Notes: a model not told the origin generated them from the sequence alone. DNA of 64,000 nucleotides from Aquarana catesbeiana (GCF_042186555.1 NC_133324.1:137242156-137306155), one strand, 5' to 3'. Counted from the stretch's first letter, positions 9,900 to 21,065 are shown. Made by a program: numbers and translations.

Positions 9900-10165
9900 C
9901 TTTATATGCACATCTATATTCATTTTTTATTTATTCATTTTTCATTTTTTATTTTTTATTTTTATTTTATTTTTTTATTTTTTTATTTATTATTTTTTTA
10001 TTTTTTATTTTTTATTTTTTATTTTTATTTTATTTTATTATTTATTATTTTTTATATTTATTTTTATTTTTATTACTATTTACTTTATTTTTATTTTTAT
10101 TTATTATTTTTTAATATAGTTTTTAATTTTGTTTTTATTTTTATGATTTATCATTATTAATCTAT
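9900..10165 (+). repeat. T/A-rich low-complexity tract in the PLE 3' region
   Basis: About 260 bases consist of runs of T broken by single A residues. Open frames across it encode only F/I/Y-rich low-complexity peptide and are not genes. Confidence 0.9.
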
Positions 10166-10329
10166 CACTATATCACTATTCACGGAACACACTAAGAGTC
10201 ACTATGTCTAAATTTTCCATTTATCCATTAAAAGATCATACTCTCTGTGGAGTAGATTTTTATGCTATTGCACATTGTGCTTTTCCACTGTTATTCATAT
10301 AGAGTTCTTTACTGATGTCACTATGTTGT

Positions 10330-10690
10330 CGGTTATCAAAACGAGGCTTGACTTAAGGTTTATTTTCGGCCGCCCATGTGATAGGGAGTCACATGCTCTC
10401 GCCCCGTTTGACGTGGCGATGCACGCCCCACTTAGGCATCAGAACGAGGCTTGAACCGCCGTTGATCTACAGCGGTCCAGGCGAAGGGAAGTGACGTGTG
10501 TGCGTCCCTCCCGAACGGGTGACGCACATCCGACATCTCGGTCTCCCTATCTCCACTGATAGGTCGATAGGCATCAAAACGAGGCTGGAACCGCTGTTCA
10601 TCCATAGCGGTCCATGCGAGGGGAAGTGACGCGTGTTTATCCCGTCTGAACGGGTGACGCACGTCCGGTATCTCGTTCCTTTTTCTCCAT
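10330..10690 (+). repeat. 135-bp tandem repeat in the PLE 3' UTR
   Basis: Two units start at 10436 ('gcatcagaacgaggcttg') and 10571 ('gcatcaaaacgaggctgg'), period 135, with a partial diverged unit before them from about 10330. Each contains 'agcggtcca', 'ggaagtgacg' and 'cgaacgggtgacgcac'. The minus open frame 10432-10662 runs through the units because 135 is a multiple of 3 and is not taken as a gene. Confidence 0.8.
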
Positions 10691-10989
10691 TATGATATGG
10701 AAGAATGGTAATAACAGCTTTTATATTGTAAATATCCTTACTAGGAAGTGGTTCCTATTTCAGTTACATTCCTACTTTGTCCCTACACTCATATTTTGAT
10801 TACATCTTATAGCAACTTCTCAGTACAATGCTGGAACGCATATACACACACCCAATTGAGGCGTGGAACGCACGCGGGTCCGCCATTTTGGCCAAACCCG
10901 GAAGTACCTTTGTAATTTAGACACGAGCTATATCCTCATTAAGGGGGCTTAGATATCTATATTAAGGGGTATGGCAGCAGTGAGTGAGC

Positions 10990-11024
10990 ACCCCAGAAGA
11001 AGTCTTTTGAGACGAAACGCGTCG
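10990..11024 (+). ncRNA. Hammerhead ribozyme-like motif of the intact PLE
   Basis: CCC precedes a core CAGAAGA, then one extra A, stem II GTCT/AGAC with a TTTG loop, GAAAC, GCGTC and then GGG. The flanking CCC and GGG form stem I, and predicted cleavage follows C11023. Compared with the hammerhead core CUGANGA, position U4 is A, a substitution expected to impair catalysis. The motif lies 7 bases before the start of the shared pLTR sequence, as expected for pLTR-linked hammerheads. AATAAA follows near 11102. Confidence 0.6.
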
Positions 11025-11029
11025 GGAGA

Positions 11030-11628
11030 CTCCACTGCCTGCCATAATTTTAAATTGAAGCGCTTTTCTTACTACTGAAATGTAAGTTGTTTACTTATTT
11101 TAATAAATCTGTTTTCCCAAACGGTATTATGCTATGTGGCTCCCCTTCTTTATTCATATATGGATTATCCATCTGAGATGACCCGTGGGAAGGTTTGCCA
11201 TTTACCTTGAGTTCCGTCAGAAGTGTGGACATATACTGAAGCTTTACCACCATCCAGTCGCAAGGTTCTTCTCTTTGATTACCCGTTGGGGTCACAAGCT
11301 TGTTTGACTCATTGAACGTATGTTCTTATGAGTTCAATCCTTCTGGTAAGCCTTCATTTTTCCTTATGTGGAGGGTCCATCACTCGTTTGCATGTATTAT
11401 CCACGTGGTGAATAAGGAACCATACATACCTTTGGACTAACACCAGTCCTCTTCAAACTTTTAAAATATCTGAAGAAACATCAGAGACTTTATTTTGTTT
11501 ATTTTCTTTATCTGTGAAGATTAACATAATTTGCAACTACGGTTGTTTGACATAGACGTTTTTCCTTTATTCTTTATTATTTTACAAGCTTTTTAATCCA
11601 CAGCGCTACACTTGTATATGCATTTGTA
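11030..11628 (+). repeat. PLE right pseudo-LTR (pLTR)
   Basis: This is the second copy of the 599-bp direct repeat. It starts right after the hammerhead-like motif and ends at the element/TSD boundary. It contains AATAAA near 11102. The minus frame 11095-11295 is the same shadow as 5598-5798 in the left copy. Confidence 0.9.
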
Positions 11629-11637
11629 GATGTTATA
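11625..11637 (+). repeat. Right TSD of the full-length PLE
   Basis: This matches 5439-5451 exactly ('tgtagatgttata'). Confidence 0.85.
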
Positions 11638-11923
11638 CTTGTGCATAATTTCTTCAAGGCTCAAACAAAGTTCTAATTATAAATATGATGGCAAAGTAAT
11701 TCGATCTATGGGCATCCCATATACCCTTTTCCCCTAACCAAGTTATACCCCCCAATAAACAAAAACAAAACAAACCAAATGACTGTTCATTGTCTCAGAG
11801 GTGATATATGGAGGTCTGGCAGCAGGGTGACATGGTGGATATTAGTTACTAGTGGCAACACACCGCTATATATGCACACAAAATGGGCAGGTATATATAT
11901 ATATATATATTTACATATATAAA
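11638..11923 (+). mobile_element. LTR-like element, copy 1, part after the nested PLE
   Basis: 'tgggcatcccatata', 'ccaagttat' and 'ccaataaac' match the 3' part of copy 2 ('tgggcatctcataat', 'ccaagttat', 'ctaataaaac' at 36619-36672). A (TA)n tract at about 11890-11912 follows. The exact end is unclear. Confidence 0.55.
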
Positions 11924-12227
11924 TACAGTATATATTTATGAATGACATTTGGCGTTGGACTTTTCACAAGATGGTGGCTTGACATGTTGTATACCTTCAT
12001 TGTTTGTGAGTTTGTTTTTACCTTCTTTAGAAATAAAGTATTCTTGGGATTATTCACTAGGCTGGTGCACCCTCTGTTGTTCCTTTGCAGTTGTTAGTCA
12101 GACTACTCCAGTTGCTACAGGGCAGCAAGGCCTTGCACATCCCCTTTTGGGTTTCATAAGGAGGCACATGCTAATTGACCTTCGTACACCACACTTGTGT
12201 GTAGGAGGTGTTACATAATTTCAGTTA
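11924..12227 (+). mobile_element. Older Penelope-like fragment, right part
   Basis: Bases about 11947-12090 are the reverse complement of 3797-3960, sharing 'cacaagatggtggctt' and 'aaataaagtat'. The segment ends at the 16-bp TSD 12228-12243. It provides the plus-strand half of the fold-back insertion. Confidence 0.7.
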
Positions 12228-12243
12228 CAGGAGTTGAGTTGGT
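12228..12243 (+). repeat. Right TSD of the older PLE fragment
   Basis: This is identical to 3781-3796. Confidence 0.88.
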
Positions 12244-12329
12244 CCTGGGTCCAATCCTGCAGGGAAAGCTCCCTGCCTAGGGGCCTCTGCACCTGGGGCA
12301 GTCTGCTAGAACTCTGTTTAAAGACCTGC

Positions 12330-12495
12330 ATCCGTGTGCATCTGCCTACAAGTCCTGCATCCGCGTGCATCTGCCTACAAGTCCTGCATCTGTGCGCACC
12401 TGCCTACAAGTCCTGAATCTGTGCGCACCTGCCTACAAGTCCTGCATCTGTGCGCACCTGCCTACAGTCCTGCATGTGTGCGCACCTGCCTGCTA
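12330..12495 (+). repeat. 29-bp minisatellite
   Basis: About five units of 'cctacaagtcctgcatctg' plus 'tgcgcacctg' run in tandem. Because 29 is not a multiple of 3, the same peptide words appear in several frames, so the overlapping frames at 12234-12771 are shadows of the array. A possible LTR-like sequence continues to about 13300, but no domain was found. Confidence 0.8.
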
Positions 12496-13319
12496 CTTCT
12501 CAGCATTCCTGCATCCGCAGCAATCAAGCCTGTTCCTGTCTCTGCCAAGCTGACTTCATCTTCAGTCAAGCGGACCCTGCAGGCTCTCCTACTCCGCTGT
12601 GCTTCGAGGGTCACTGTTTCCACTCCAGTGATCCCGGAACCAGAGCCGTACGAGAGGTCTCCCTCTGCACGTCAGGCTCACCTCCAAGGTACGTGTCAAC
12701 TGGGCATAACCTACAGGAGCAACTCCTCCCTACTTTGCTCACACAATCACCCACCCACGACCAGTGACTGATCTAGTCAGCCCAGCATGGTCTCCAGCAC
12801 AAACAAGATACCTTGCACATCATTGGGTATAAATAGTGGGACATGAGAAAGAATTGACCACGTGAGCCCACCACCACCAGATATACAGGAGGCTTACCAG
12901 AAAGCCAGTGACCGCCCTTACTCAGGGGAGTCATACAAGGCTTGTTGGATCTGAGATCCTGTTAGAGATGTATCCTGATAGCTGGAGCCTGGAAAGGTGT
13001 CCCAATGAACCTGGCCTTCACCACTGGATGGTTCCAACAGGAGTGAAGATCCCAAAGTCTGGTCCACTCACCAAGGCTCCGGTCAAGTTGCTCAGTCGTC
13101 GAGCCAGAATACGCTACTTCACTGTGCACTTGGACAATCCCAGTACTAGCACTGTGACTGCAGCCAGCAGCTCCTCTACACTCCTGTCCCCATCGTATAC
13201 ACATCCCCTGATGTCACACAGAGCAGCCTCCACATCCTCACCGTGCTTGGAAACCTTTAGACAAAGTGGCCTAACAGCAGCCATTCTTTACAAAGTGAAA
13301 CTTCACCACATTTACTAAG

Positions 13320-14690
13320 CTCTTGGGCAAATTCCCTTGCAAAGTGCAACTTCCTTTGAAATGTGAACAAGGTATTTGCCTTTAGTAAATTGCCCTATTG
13401 TGTCAATAGGTGGTAAACTCATACAGTAGTACAGAACCAAGTTTGGTCCATGAGATGCATTATGCAATAGAACTAAAATCAATGAAATGTAGCTGAAAAT
13501 GTCTGTATTCATATCCACATGGCTTACAAATATGGATTTCATATAAGTGCAAGGGAAAGATGGCATGGTAATTGTGGATTTAATTTTCAATTTTGCCTCA
13601 GTTTGCACATACACTGCAAGTGCTACATGAAGGGATAGAAGTAATTCTTAGTATAATAGGATAAAGGACTGGGATAAACTAGCGGTTGAACATATCCTTA
13701 AGGCCCAAAGACACACTGTGCATGCAGTTTGCATATTGAGGGTCTATGTGGCTTATGTTAATTTTCTATCTTTTTCATGTCATGCGTTAATTTCATCCAT
13801 TTTCTCTAGCCCCTCCTGCAAATCTTATGTTCTACACAGTAGTATTTCCCACCTTTGTTTGATGGTTTGGTTTTCAAAGCCTTTCCCTGCACATGTGTGA
13901 TTGAGCAAATCTGTGGTGTGAAATGAAAAGTATGCTGAGCACAAAGGCAAACACAACCGGTGCTGATCAATGAGTCCTAGTTAGCACCGTGCTGCTGCAT
14001 CGTAAATGTCTCTCAGTTCAAGGTGATTGACAGTCTTTGTGACCGGCGATTCCATAGTATTGCCTGCGAGTGAATTATGTGCCCCAACATGCAAAGCTGT
14101 TCTAGCTAAAAAAAGATCAATTACAGGTCCTCGGTCATAACCACAAAACAGATGTCTGCCTGTTGATCAGTTTTCTAAGACTATGTAAAGCCAGTCATAA
14201 TAACCTGAAGAAGCCTATTCAAATATAACAGTGTAATCCTCAAGCTGGCGTTTACCCGCTTGGCTGGAAAGAGGCTGACACTTGGAAACCTCGCTTGATC
14301 TGCTTCCCCACTAATAGTATCATTGAGTGAGCATTGTGCTGGCCTTCTCTCAGTAACCACAAAACAGGACATAGCATACAATATTCCCTTTAGGTTTTAC
14401 AGGATGTTTTCTAGTCAAATCAACTGCAGTATGTTGCAGGCTTTGCACCTGTGGGACCCTTATGTTTCATTTGTTTTGCATGATAACATCCAATACTGTT
14501 CTATGCGCTATTATGGTACTATTGTGTCATACAGATTGTGTTCTGCATCAGCTGAGCATTTAAATGTTGGCTTAGATTAGATATTTTAGGATTTCATATA
14601 CCACTATGTAGTTTACAAACAATTCAAACCTTTTCACAACTACCATATCTCAATCAATATGGTGCTAATTCAAATACAGTATTAGATAAA
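13320..14690. other. Unassigned non-coding stretch
   Basis: An inverted short-repeat signal ('aaagtg...acttc') lies near 13290-13400. Otherwise nothing coding or clearly bounded is seen. The frames at 13315-13614, 14181-14381 and 14323-14580 lack recognisable domains. Confidence 0.4.
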
Positions 14691-14881
14691 ATCGGGTGAA
14701 CCATCGTCTGATTTTTTTTTGTTGTTTCACAGCAAATTGGAACCAATGAATGAAAATTCTTATGAAAATTCTCATAAGACAAAGACTTTTTTTTTTTTTT
14801 TGTTGTTTATTGTTTCTGATCATGCGCAGTCTTTCTTTTCTAAATTTTTTCGTACAAATTGTATGAAAAAGGTAGACATAA

Positions 14882-16034
14882 CCACTTAAGGACTGGAAGA
14901 TTTCCCCCCTTAATGACCAGGCCATTTTTTGCAATATGGCACTAAGTGGATTTAACTGACAATTGCGTGGTCGTGCAACGATGTACCCAAACAAAATTGA
15001 TGTCCTTTTCTCCCCCCATAAATAGAGCTTTCTTTTGGTGGTATTTGATCACCTCTGCGTTTTTTTATTTTTTGCGCTATAAACAAAAAAGACCGACCAT
15101 TTTGAAAAAAAAACAATATTTTTTACTTTTTGCTATTATTATTTTTATTATTTAAGTTACTTATATAGCGCCGTCAATTTACGCAGCGCTTTACATATAC
15201 ATTATACATTCACATCGGTCCCTGCCCTCAAGGAGCTTACAAACTCAGGTCCCTAACTCACTTTCATATACTAGGGCCAATTTAGACAGAAGCCAATTAA
15301 CCTACCAGCATGTCTTTGGAGTGCTATAATAAATATCCCCCCAAAAAATGTAAATAAGCAAATTTCTTCATCAGTTTAGGCCAATATGTATTCTTTTACA
15401 CAGTTTGGGTATTTAAAAAAAAATTGCAATAAGCGTATATTGATTGGTTTGTGCAAAAGTTATAGCGTCTACAAAATAGAGGATAGATTTTTTTTTTACT
15501 AGTAATGGCAGCGATCAGTGATTTTTAACGGGAGTGCAATATTGCAGTGGACAGATCGGACACCTAACTGACATTTTTGACACTTTTTTGGGAACCAGTG
15601 ACATTATAACAGTAACCGGTGCTAAAAATATGCACTGTTATTGTACTAATGACACTTACAGGGAAGGGGTTGACACTAGGGGCGATCAAGGGGTTAAATA
15701 TGTTCCCTGAGTGTGTTTACTAACTATATGGGGGACTATGTGACTGGGGAAATACACAGATCCGTCTTCCTGCATAGCAGAAAGACAGGATCTGTGTGAT
15801 CTGCCCTGTCAGAACGGAAATTTGCCTTGTTTACACAGGCAGATCCCCATTCTGTCACTGCGTGGAACGATCGCGGGTGGCCGGCGGACATCGACCCGCC
15901 GATTGGCTCCCCCCGCTGGCCAGTGGGCGCGCGTGCCCACAAATCACTGTGTACGAGCTGATGTACAATGACGGCGATTCGCGGGAACCAGCCACGTTGC
16001 TGCAGTGCAACTGCAGCGGCTGGTCCTTAAGTGC
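14882..16034. mobile_element. TTAA-type (piggyBac-like) non-autonomous element, copy B
   Basis: The left end CCACTTAAGGACTGG is inverted against the right end 'ggtccttaagtgc', followed by TTAA at 16035-16038; the left TTAA has decayed to ATAA. Internal order matches copies A and C. A 185-bp retroposon-like insert at 15137-15321 interrupts it. No transposase frame is present. Confidence 0.8.
15137..15321. mobile_element. Short retroposon-like insert with 6-bp TSD
   Basis: The insert starts with TTA-rich sequence and continues 'ttatatagcgccgtcaattt' and 'gcagcgctttacat'. It is flanked by TGCTAT at 15131-15136 and 15322-15327. The uninterrupted sister copy at 25856-25875 reads straight through 'tttttgctataataaatat', which confirms the insertion point. 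The class (SINE or LINE fragment) is not decided. Confidence 0.65.
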
Positions 16035-16038
16035 TTAA

Positions 16039-16205
16039 ACAAAAATTGTTCGTTCTGTTCCCATACGAGAAAAATTTTGGAATTTGTCCCTTTCGGAATT
16101 TTCGTATGAAAATTTGGAATCGGCTGTCGAAAGTTGTGTACACACTATACAAAAACTCTTTGGACGAAAATGATTTTCTTATAGTGCGTACGAGCCTTTA
16201 GACTA
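16039..16205. mobile_element. Fragment of another short inverted-repeat element
   Basis: Words such as 'tacgagaaaaatttt', 'aattttcgtatgaaaatt' and 'tagtgcgtacgagcc' are typical of a MITE. The counterpart 'tcttatgaaaattctcataag' and 'tttcgtacaaattgtatg' lies at 14758-14870, so copy B seems to have inserted into this element. Confidence 0.45.
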
Positions 16206-16750
16206 GTGTTTCTTAACCTTTTTTCAGTCAAGGCACCTTTTAAAATTATGGACAGTCTCGAGGCACCCCATTCTAACATGTAAAAAAACTATTTTAATAG
16301 TTTTACACAATGCAGCAACATCCACAGGTAGACACCCAATGTTAGAGGTGATTTAGTCTTCCAAAGCAAATACACTTTTGCACACTGGTACTGACTGGTA
16401 TTCCATTGTTTCTCTTCTTCCTCATTTCTCTCCATCAGTCAGCTAATGTGACCCCAGTACTGAGGCCCCAGTGCTGAGGGTGAGGGGCACAGGAGGGTCA
16501 AACAAGGATGCTGTGGAGGCAACAGACATCATCCTTATTAACTGATGACATCATTGGTTGTTAGGATGCCAGTGTCTAGAAAGTCATAATGGTGCACAAT
16601 GAAAACCCATGGCTTTGTGTGATTAAAAGGCAAGCTTCATCCACCTGCTGGCTTGTATACAATTTTTGATCAATTTTTAGGCACTTTGCCAAGGCACCCC
16701 TGAAGAAACCTCAAGGCACCCTGGTTAAAAAAGTTATACAATGCACTGGA
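16206..16750. mobile_element. hAT-like MITE, 'tttcttaacc...ggcacc' family
   Basis: The left end 'gtttcttaaccttttttcag' followed by 'aaggcacc' is inverted against 'aaggcaccctggttaaaaaag' near 16708-16730. It has no coding sequence. hAT assignment comes from the general look of the ends; the TSD is not clean. Confidence 0.5.
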
Positions 16751-16948
16751 AAAGTTGTCTCAGATATCAGGGAGTCAGTTTAAATTTTTATGCAATTGCC
16801 CCCCTTTTAACCCCACAGAAAAAGATGGTCCAGTGATCAGTAAAAAAAAAAGAAACAGGTGTGCTGAAGTAGCAATGCTAAAAAGGATCACAGTGTTTTA
16901 TATTGTTACATAATTCTTGATGCCCCTTTTACTTTATGACCCTGATAC

Positions 16949-17391
16949 AGAGGTGCTCAACCTGTTGAAGAGCGAGGACCACTTAAGTGATTTGGTAACC
17001 AGTTGTGGGCCACAATGAAATGAAATGGTCCTGAATTTCAATTTTTTAATTTTGAATAGAATATTGAACATTTTTCTCCTGCAGCCGCAGAATGCCGGCA
17101 GGGGGGGAGAGGAGGAGAAGCCAAATTTTAGTGGTTGCAGGAGGAAAATGGAGGAGATCGGGTCCTGTATATAAAGCCCCCCGCCGCCCCTCCTGTCCAA
17201 GTGTTAAAGAGAATGAGACAGGGAGGTCAACCTCCCGGCGCCATCTCGATGCACTCTGATGCTCTGCAATGGCAAGACGGCAAGCCCAGATTGTGATCAA
17301 CAGGTAGCCGACCCCGGGCATGCGCTTCCCTGGCTTGGGATTAAGGGCCACATCAGAGGGCTCCGAGGGCCACAGGTTGAGCAACCCTGGT
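16949..17391. mobile_element. hAT-like MITE, 'ggtgctcaacctg' family
   Basis: The left end 'cagaggtgctcaacctgttg' is inverted against 'ccacaggttgagcaaccctg' at the right end. Flanks 'ccctgata' and 'gtctaata' could be a decayed 8-bp TSD. The minus frames at 16934-17384 lie inside it and show no transposase. Confidence 0.6.
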
Positions 17392-17399
17392 CTAATACA

Positions 17400-18050
17400 A
17401 TCTTCTTGAGCTTTTTATCAGTTTTCAGCTCTTTACCAGTGTTCATTTTGATTTAGTTTTAGTCATAGTCTTTTCACTAAAATGCCATTTTAGGTTTAGT
17501 CATATTTTAGTCATTTGCTTTAATTTTAGTCATATTTTAGTCGACTAAATCTCTAGTACATTTTAGTACAATACTGGAGACCAAAAGGGAGGTCAACATC
17601 ATCAGCAACCTTTCCATGTCTTAATAATACACTGCTAGATATGTGTTACCTTTGTCTGTTTTCCTTAACAACCTCCCTGAACACTCTGGGCCTTATAGCA
17701 TTTGCATAGGCTGCTATGGCTATTATTATGTTAAATCACTGGAAGCAAGGGTAACAGGCCACTGTATGGCCATGATCCATAAAATACCTGTCTTACCTTA
17801 CCCTCCCACCAGTTTAAAGTGTATCTAATTCCAATACAAAAATGTAAAATATTCCTACCTCCATGTGACAGTAGTGGGCCCTGGTGATTAAACTTTCAGG
17901 TGCTAAGTGAAAGGGGAGAGTCACATGCTCCCCCATACCCAGAATTACCTAGTATTTCAGAGGACTCCAACAGGGCGTGGATGGAGAATGGAGAAGGTAA
18001 ATTTCTGCAGTGGCTGGCTATCAAGCAAAACTGTTAGCTAAAGAAATATT
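17400..18050. other. Unassigned non-coding stretch
   Basis: A short tandem of 'ttagtcatattttagtca' occurs near 17485-17545. Nothing else is recognised. Confidence 0.4.
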
Positions 18051-18054
18051 AAAG

Positions 18055-18445
18055 GGGTTGTAAAGACAGTGCCCACAATCACTGCTAGCCCCTCTGCTTG
18101 TATACCATGTAGTATACAGTGTATGCCATTTTTTTAAATTCTTCTTCTAAATACCTTATTGCTCCTCACCGATCAGCGGTCACTTGATCGCCCCTTTCTC
18201 TCTTCCTCTTATGTATGTACTACAGAGGGAGGGGCTGAGATCTCCCTCTGAAGTCTGCGAGGCTATCACGTGACCTCCCTTTGTAGTACATACATCGGAG
18301 GAAGAAAGCGGCGGGTGACCATGTGACCGCTGATCGGCGAGGAACAATAAGGTATTTAGAAGAAAAATTTTAAAAACGGCATACACTGTATACTACATGT
18401 TATACTAACAAAGGGGCAGGCAGTGATTGTGAGCAGTAATTTTTA
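18055..18445. mobile_element. Long inverted-repeat (fold-back) MITE
   Basis: The left arm ('agtatacagtgtatgcc', 'aaataccttattg', 'cgatcagcggtcac') returns inverted on the right ('gtgaccgctgatcgg', 'caataaggtattt', 'ggcatacactgtatact'). The arms are about 130 bases around a centre near 18250. The minus frame 18180-18386 is part of the arm. Confidence 0.7.
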
Positions 18446-18889
18446 TTATTATTTATTTTTATTTATTTTCAAGGGGAGGGAAAGAGCGGCTCACACACAG
18501 AGCTGATAGGCAGGGACGGGAGAGGGGAGAGGATGGGGGAGAGCAGAGAGGAAAGGTGTGGATGACGGAGGCACGTAAACTGACCACGGTGTCAGGACTC
18601 AGCATCCATGATAAACTGTGGTCAGTTAACAGAGGGGAGGGCAGAATCAGGCAGGATCAGCCAGGTATTTTAGGTGATAGAAGGGGCCAAATTACACTAC
18701 ACAAGCATTGTGCTGTTATTCATGCTTTAAAGCAGGGATCTCCAAAGTACGGTCCTCTAGCTGTTGCTGAACTATATGTCCCATGAAGCATTGTAAAACT
18801 CTGACATTCACAGACATGACTAGGCATGATGGCAGTTGCAGTTCCTGACAACTGCTGAAGGGCTGTACCCCTGCTTTAAAGGAACAGGA

Positions 18890-19510
18890 TCTTTTTTTTT
18901 TTTTTTTTTTTTTTTTAGGGTAACAAACGCTTTCAACCCAAAAGCAAACATTTATTATATTACAGCTTACCAATTCTTCAAAGTGATGGCTGTATTCGTT
19001 TTCTTTTTTAGGCTTTCTTTCCTTTATTTTCATCTGGTGATCTGACCAGTAAGTCTGTTGTTTTTAAAAGAACAAGCTCTCTTCTAGGTGTATCAGTTAA
19101 CAGAGATGAGACACACCATTTAACACTGGCAAGGGTGCTTACAATGATCAGGTTTTTTTTAATCAATCATGTAAATCCTTTATCTCAAAAGGAAACAAAA
19201 CCTATTTGCTGTAACTGTTTATAAAGTGTGAGAAGGTGTTTGGCTTCAATTTGTTAGTGTGTCTTAATCTGCTAGTACATTTACCACTACACTCCCCCCA
19301 GACTGATAATGCTCTTGTCTAAATGTGCCCCCCATGTGCCTTAATTCAGGGTGGGGACACTCTAATACAGGAGGTGTTACTGGCCACATCACCAGGTGAA
19401 AACGGGAAAAAAAAGTCTAAAAAAAAAGAAAACGATTGCAGTCACCACATAAAATGATTAGTAAGCTGCAATATAATACGCTTTTGGCTTTGGATTTAAT
19501 ACCACTTTAA
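18890..19510. repeat. Dispersed repeat, uninterrupted copy
   Basis: 'ttaccaattctt', 'gttttcttttttaggctttc', 'aacaagctctctt' and 'atcagttaacagagatgaga' recur in order at 35600-35690 and 36796-37020, where an LTR-like element is inserted. An oligo-T tract lies at about 18892-18917. The family is not identified. Confidence 0.55.
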
Positions 19511-20148
19511 CCCTGAATGGAAATAGTGCAGGTTCTGTTTTATGGAAAATGCCACCATGTAACCCTCTTTTCCATATTCCTCTTCTACACTTTTCAAAAT
19601 CATTTTATTGCCAGAATCTGGAGATTTGTTCGGATCCTCCTACACCTTTTTTTAGGATGTATTGCAGGGTATGCTGCCTCTGCTTTGTATGCCATGTACA
19701 AATCTGACATTAAGTCTCACAATGAATTGCCGTAATAACTGTTAATGTCAGTTATGAGACATGCAGTGAAATACTAGATAGGGGAGGAAGGAGGAGGGGA
19801 AGTGCGGTCCCATGGTGTACACATCACAAATTAAAAAATGCTGGCAGGAAAACTGCCAACTGAAAGAGGATGTTTTTAAATGCAAAACAAGAAAAATGGG
19901 GAAATCTGTCAGAAACCCAAAAAAGGAAAATAAATAAAAATATAATCTTCTGCCTTTCTAACATTTTGAAATTTTATCCCCACACTCTATTTTGTTATTA
20001 AAAAAAGCTGTGGGTTACTGTGTGAATGATCCCTGTTCTACAGAAACCTCAACTCCTCTATCCTGCACCAGCTTTTCAGCCACTTATTTACCTACCTATT
20101 ACCTAAGCTTCCACTGTCCCTCTGATGTAGCATGTGGCACCAGTAGTA

Positions 20149-20503
20149 CATAGCTCCCAACTGTCCCTGATTTTGAGGGACTGTCCCTGATTTGGAGCAA
20201 TGTCCCTTTGTCCCTCATTCCTCCTCATTTGTCCCTCATTTTGGTCTGATCTATATAGTTGTATATAAAATGCACTTTTTATCTTTCAAAAAGTGTTTCC
20301 CCTAATTTCTAAACTGATGCATTTGTATATTTTAAAAGCCAATATAAAGGAATAGTAGTGGTAAAAAAAAGCCCTTCTGGATTTAATTAACCTTTTTCTT
20401 GTTACTTCTCTTTTAAGGTGGTGTGGCAGGGGGTGTGTCCTATGCCTACATACGTTTGTTAGAAGGTGTCCCTCATTCCCATCTCAAAATGTTGGGAGGT
20501 ATG
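20149..20503. mobile_element. DNA transposon, CATAGCTCCCAAC family, copy 1
   Basis: The ends are 'catagctcccaac' and the inverted 'gttgggaggtatg'. Flanking GTAGTA at 20143-20148 and 20504-20509 is a 6-bp TSD. It is about 355 bp, with 'tgtccctgatt' repeats near the left end and 'aaagtgtttccc' inside, and no coding. Copy 2 is at 34953-35329 and copy 3 is split around 47.5-52 kb. Confidence 0.75.
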
Positions 20504-20545
20504 GTAGTATATCTAAAAATACTATCTTGGAGATGCTGGATTTAA

Positions 20546-21065
20546 CCACTTGCTGACCGGCTCCTGTACATATACGTTGGTACTTTAAAGATGGATAGAA
20601 GCCAGTCATGTTTATGATAATGGTGGTCTCTGCGGCGGATTCGCCGCGAGATCACCATTATCGGCAGCGGGAGAGGTGCCACCCCCCACCCCCCTCTCCC
20701 GCGCCCTCCGCCGTTTACTGGAGCCGTCGGCAGCGGCGGAGGCAATCGGGACCTGTCCGTGGCCGGTTATGGAGACGAGTGAGGGGAAGATGGCCCCTAC
20801 CCGTCTCCATACCATACCAGGGCGGAAGCGATGTCATAACGTGACTTTCGCCCATACGTCTTAAAAGGCCATTTTTTCAAAGTCGTTTTTTCAAATGACA
20901 ATTTTTTTTTATTTTTTATTGCATTTAAGTCCAAATATGAGATCTGAGGACTTTTTGACCCCAGATCTCATATTTAAGAGGACTTGTCATGCTTTTTTCT
21001 AAGGGATGTTTACATTCATTGTAAAAACCTTGATGGTGAAAAATGTGAATGAGAAATGTGATGTA
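20546..21065. mobile_element. TTAA-type element, copy with G/C-rich centre
   Basis: TTAA at 20542-20545 is followed by 'ccacttgctgaccggctc', the family start. A 'gataatggtggtctc' word is inverted at 'gagatcaccattatc' nearby. The right end is not defined; a possible early end is TTAA at 20861. Overlapping frames on both strands (20542-20864) are G/C-rich shadows. Confidence 0.55.

Larger units (their letters stand above)
5452..11624 (+). mobile_element. Full-length Penelope-like retroelement (PLE)
   Basis: The element is about 6.2 kb. In order it has an inverted 82-bp 5' piece, a 599-bp direct repeat (pLTR), ORF1 (RGG-rich), ORF2 (reverse transcriptase with a C-terminal GIY-YIG endonuclease), an A/T-rich tract, a 135-bp tandem repeat, a hammerhead-like motif and a second 599-bp pLTR. 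RT plus GIY-YIG, pLTRs and hammerhead motifs are the known hallmarks of canonical Penelope-like elements. The cysteine pattern before the nuclease resembles the Neptune type (inference). Both ORFs are open and the pLTRs differ at one base, so the insertion is young. It sits inside the LTR-like element at 4349. Confidence 0.92.

Noticed and set aside
9867..10160. Open frames rich in F/I/Y
   Set aside because: They are translations of a T/A low-complexity tract in the PLE 3' region, open in more than one phase.
4349..11923. A full LTR retrotransposon with gag/pol
   Set aside because: The only pol-like genes between the LTR-like ends belong to the nested PLE, which has its own TSD; no protease, integrase or gag motifs.
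12234..12771. Overlapping Cys-rich frames
   Set aside because: They repeat the same peptide words in different phases because of the 29-bp minisatellite.
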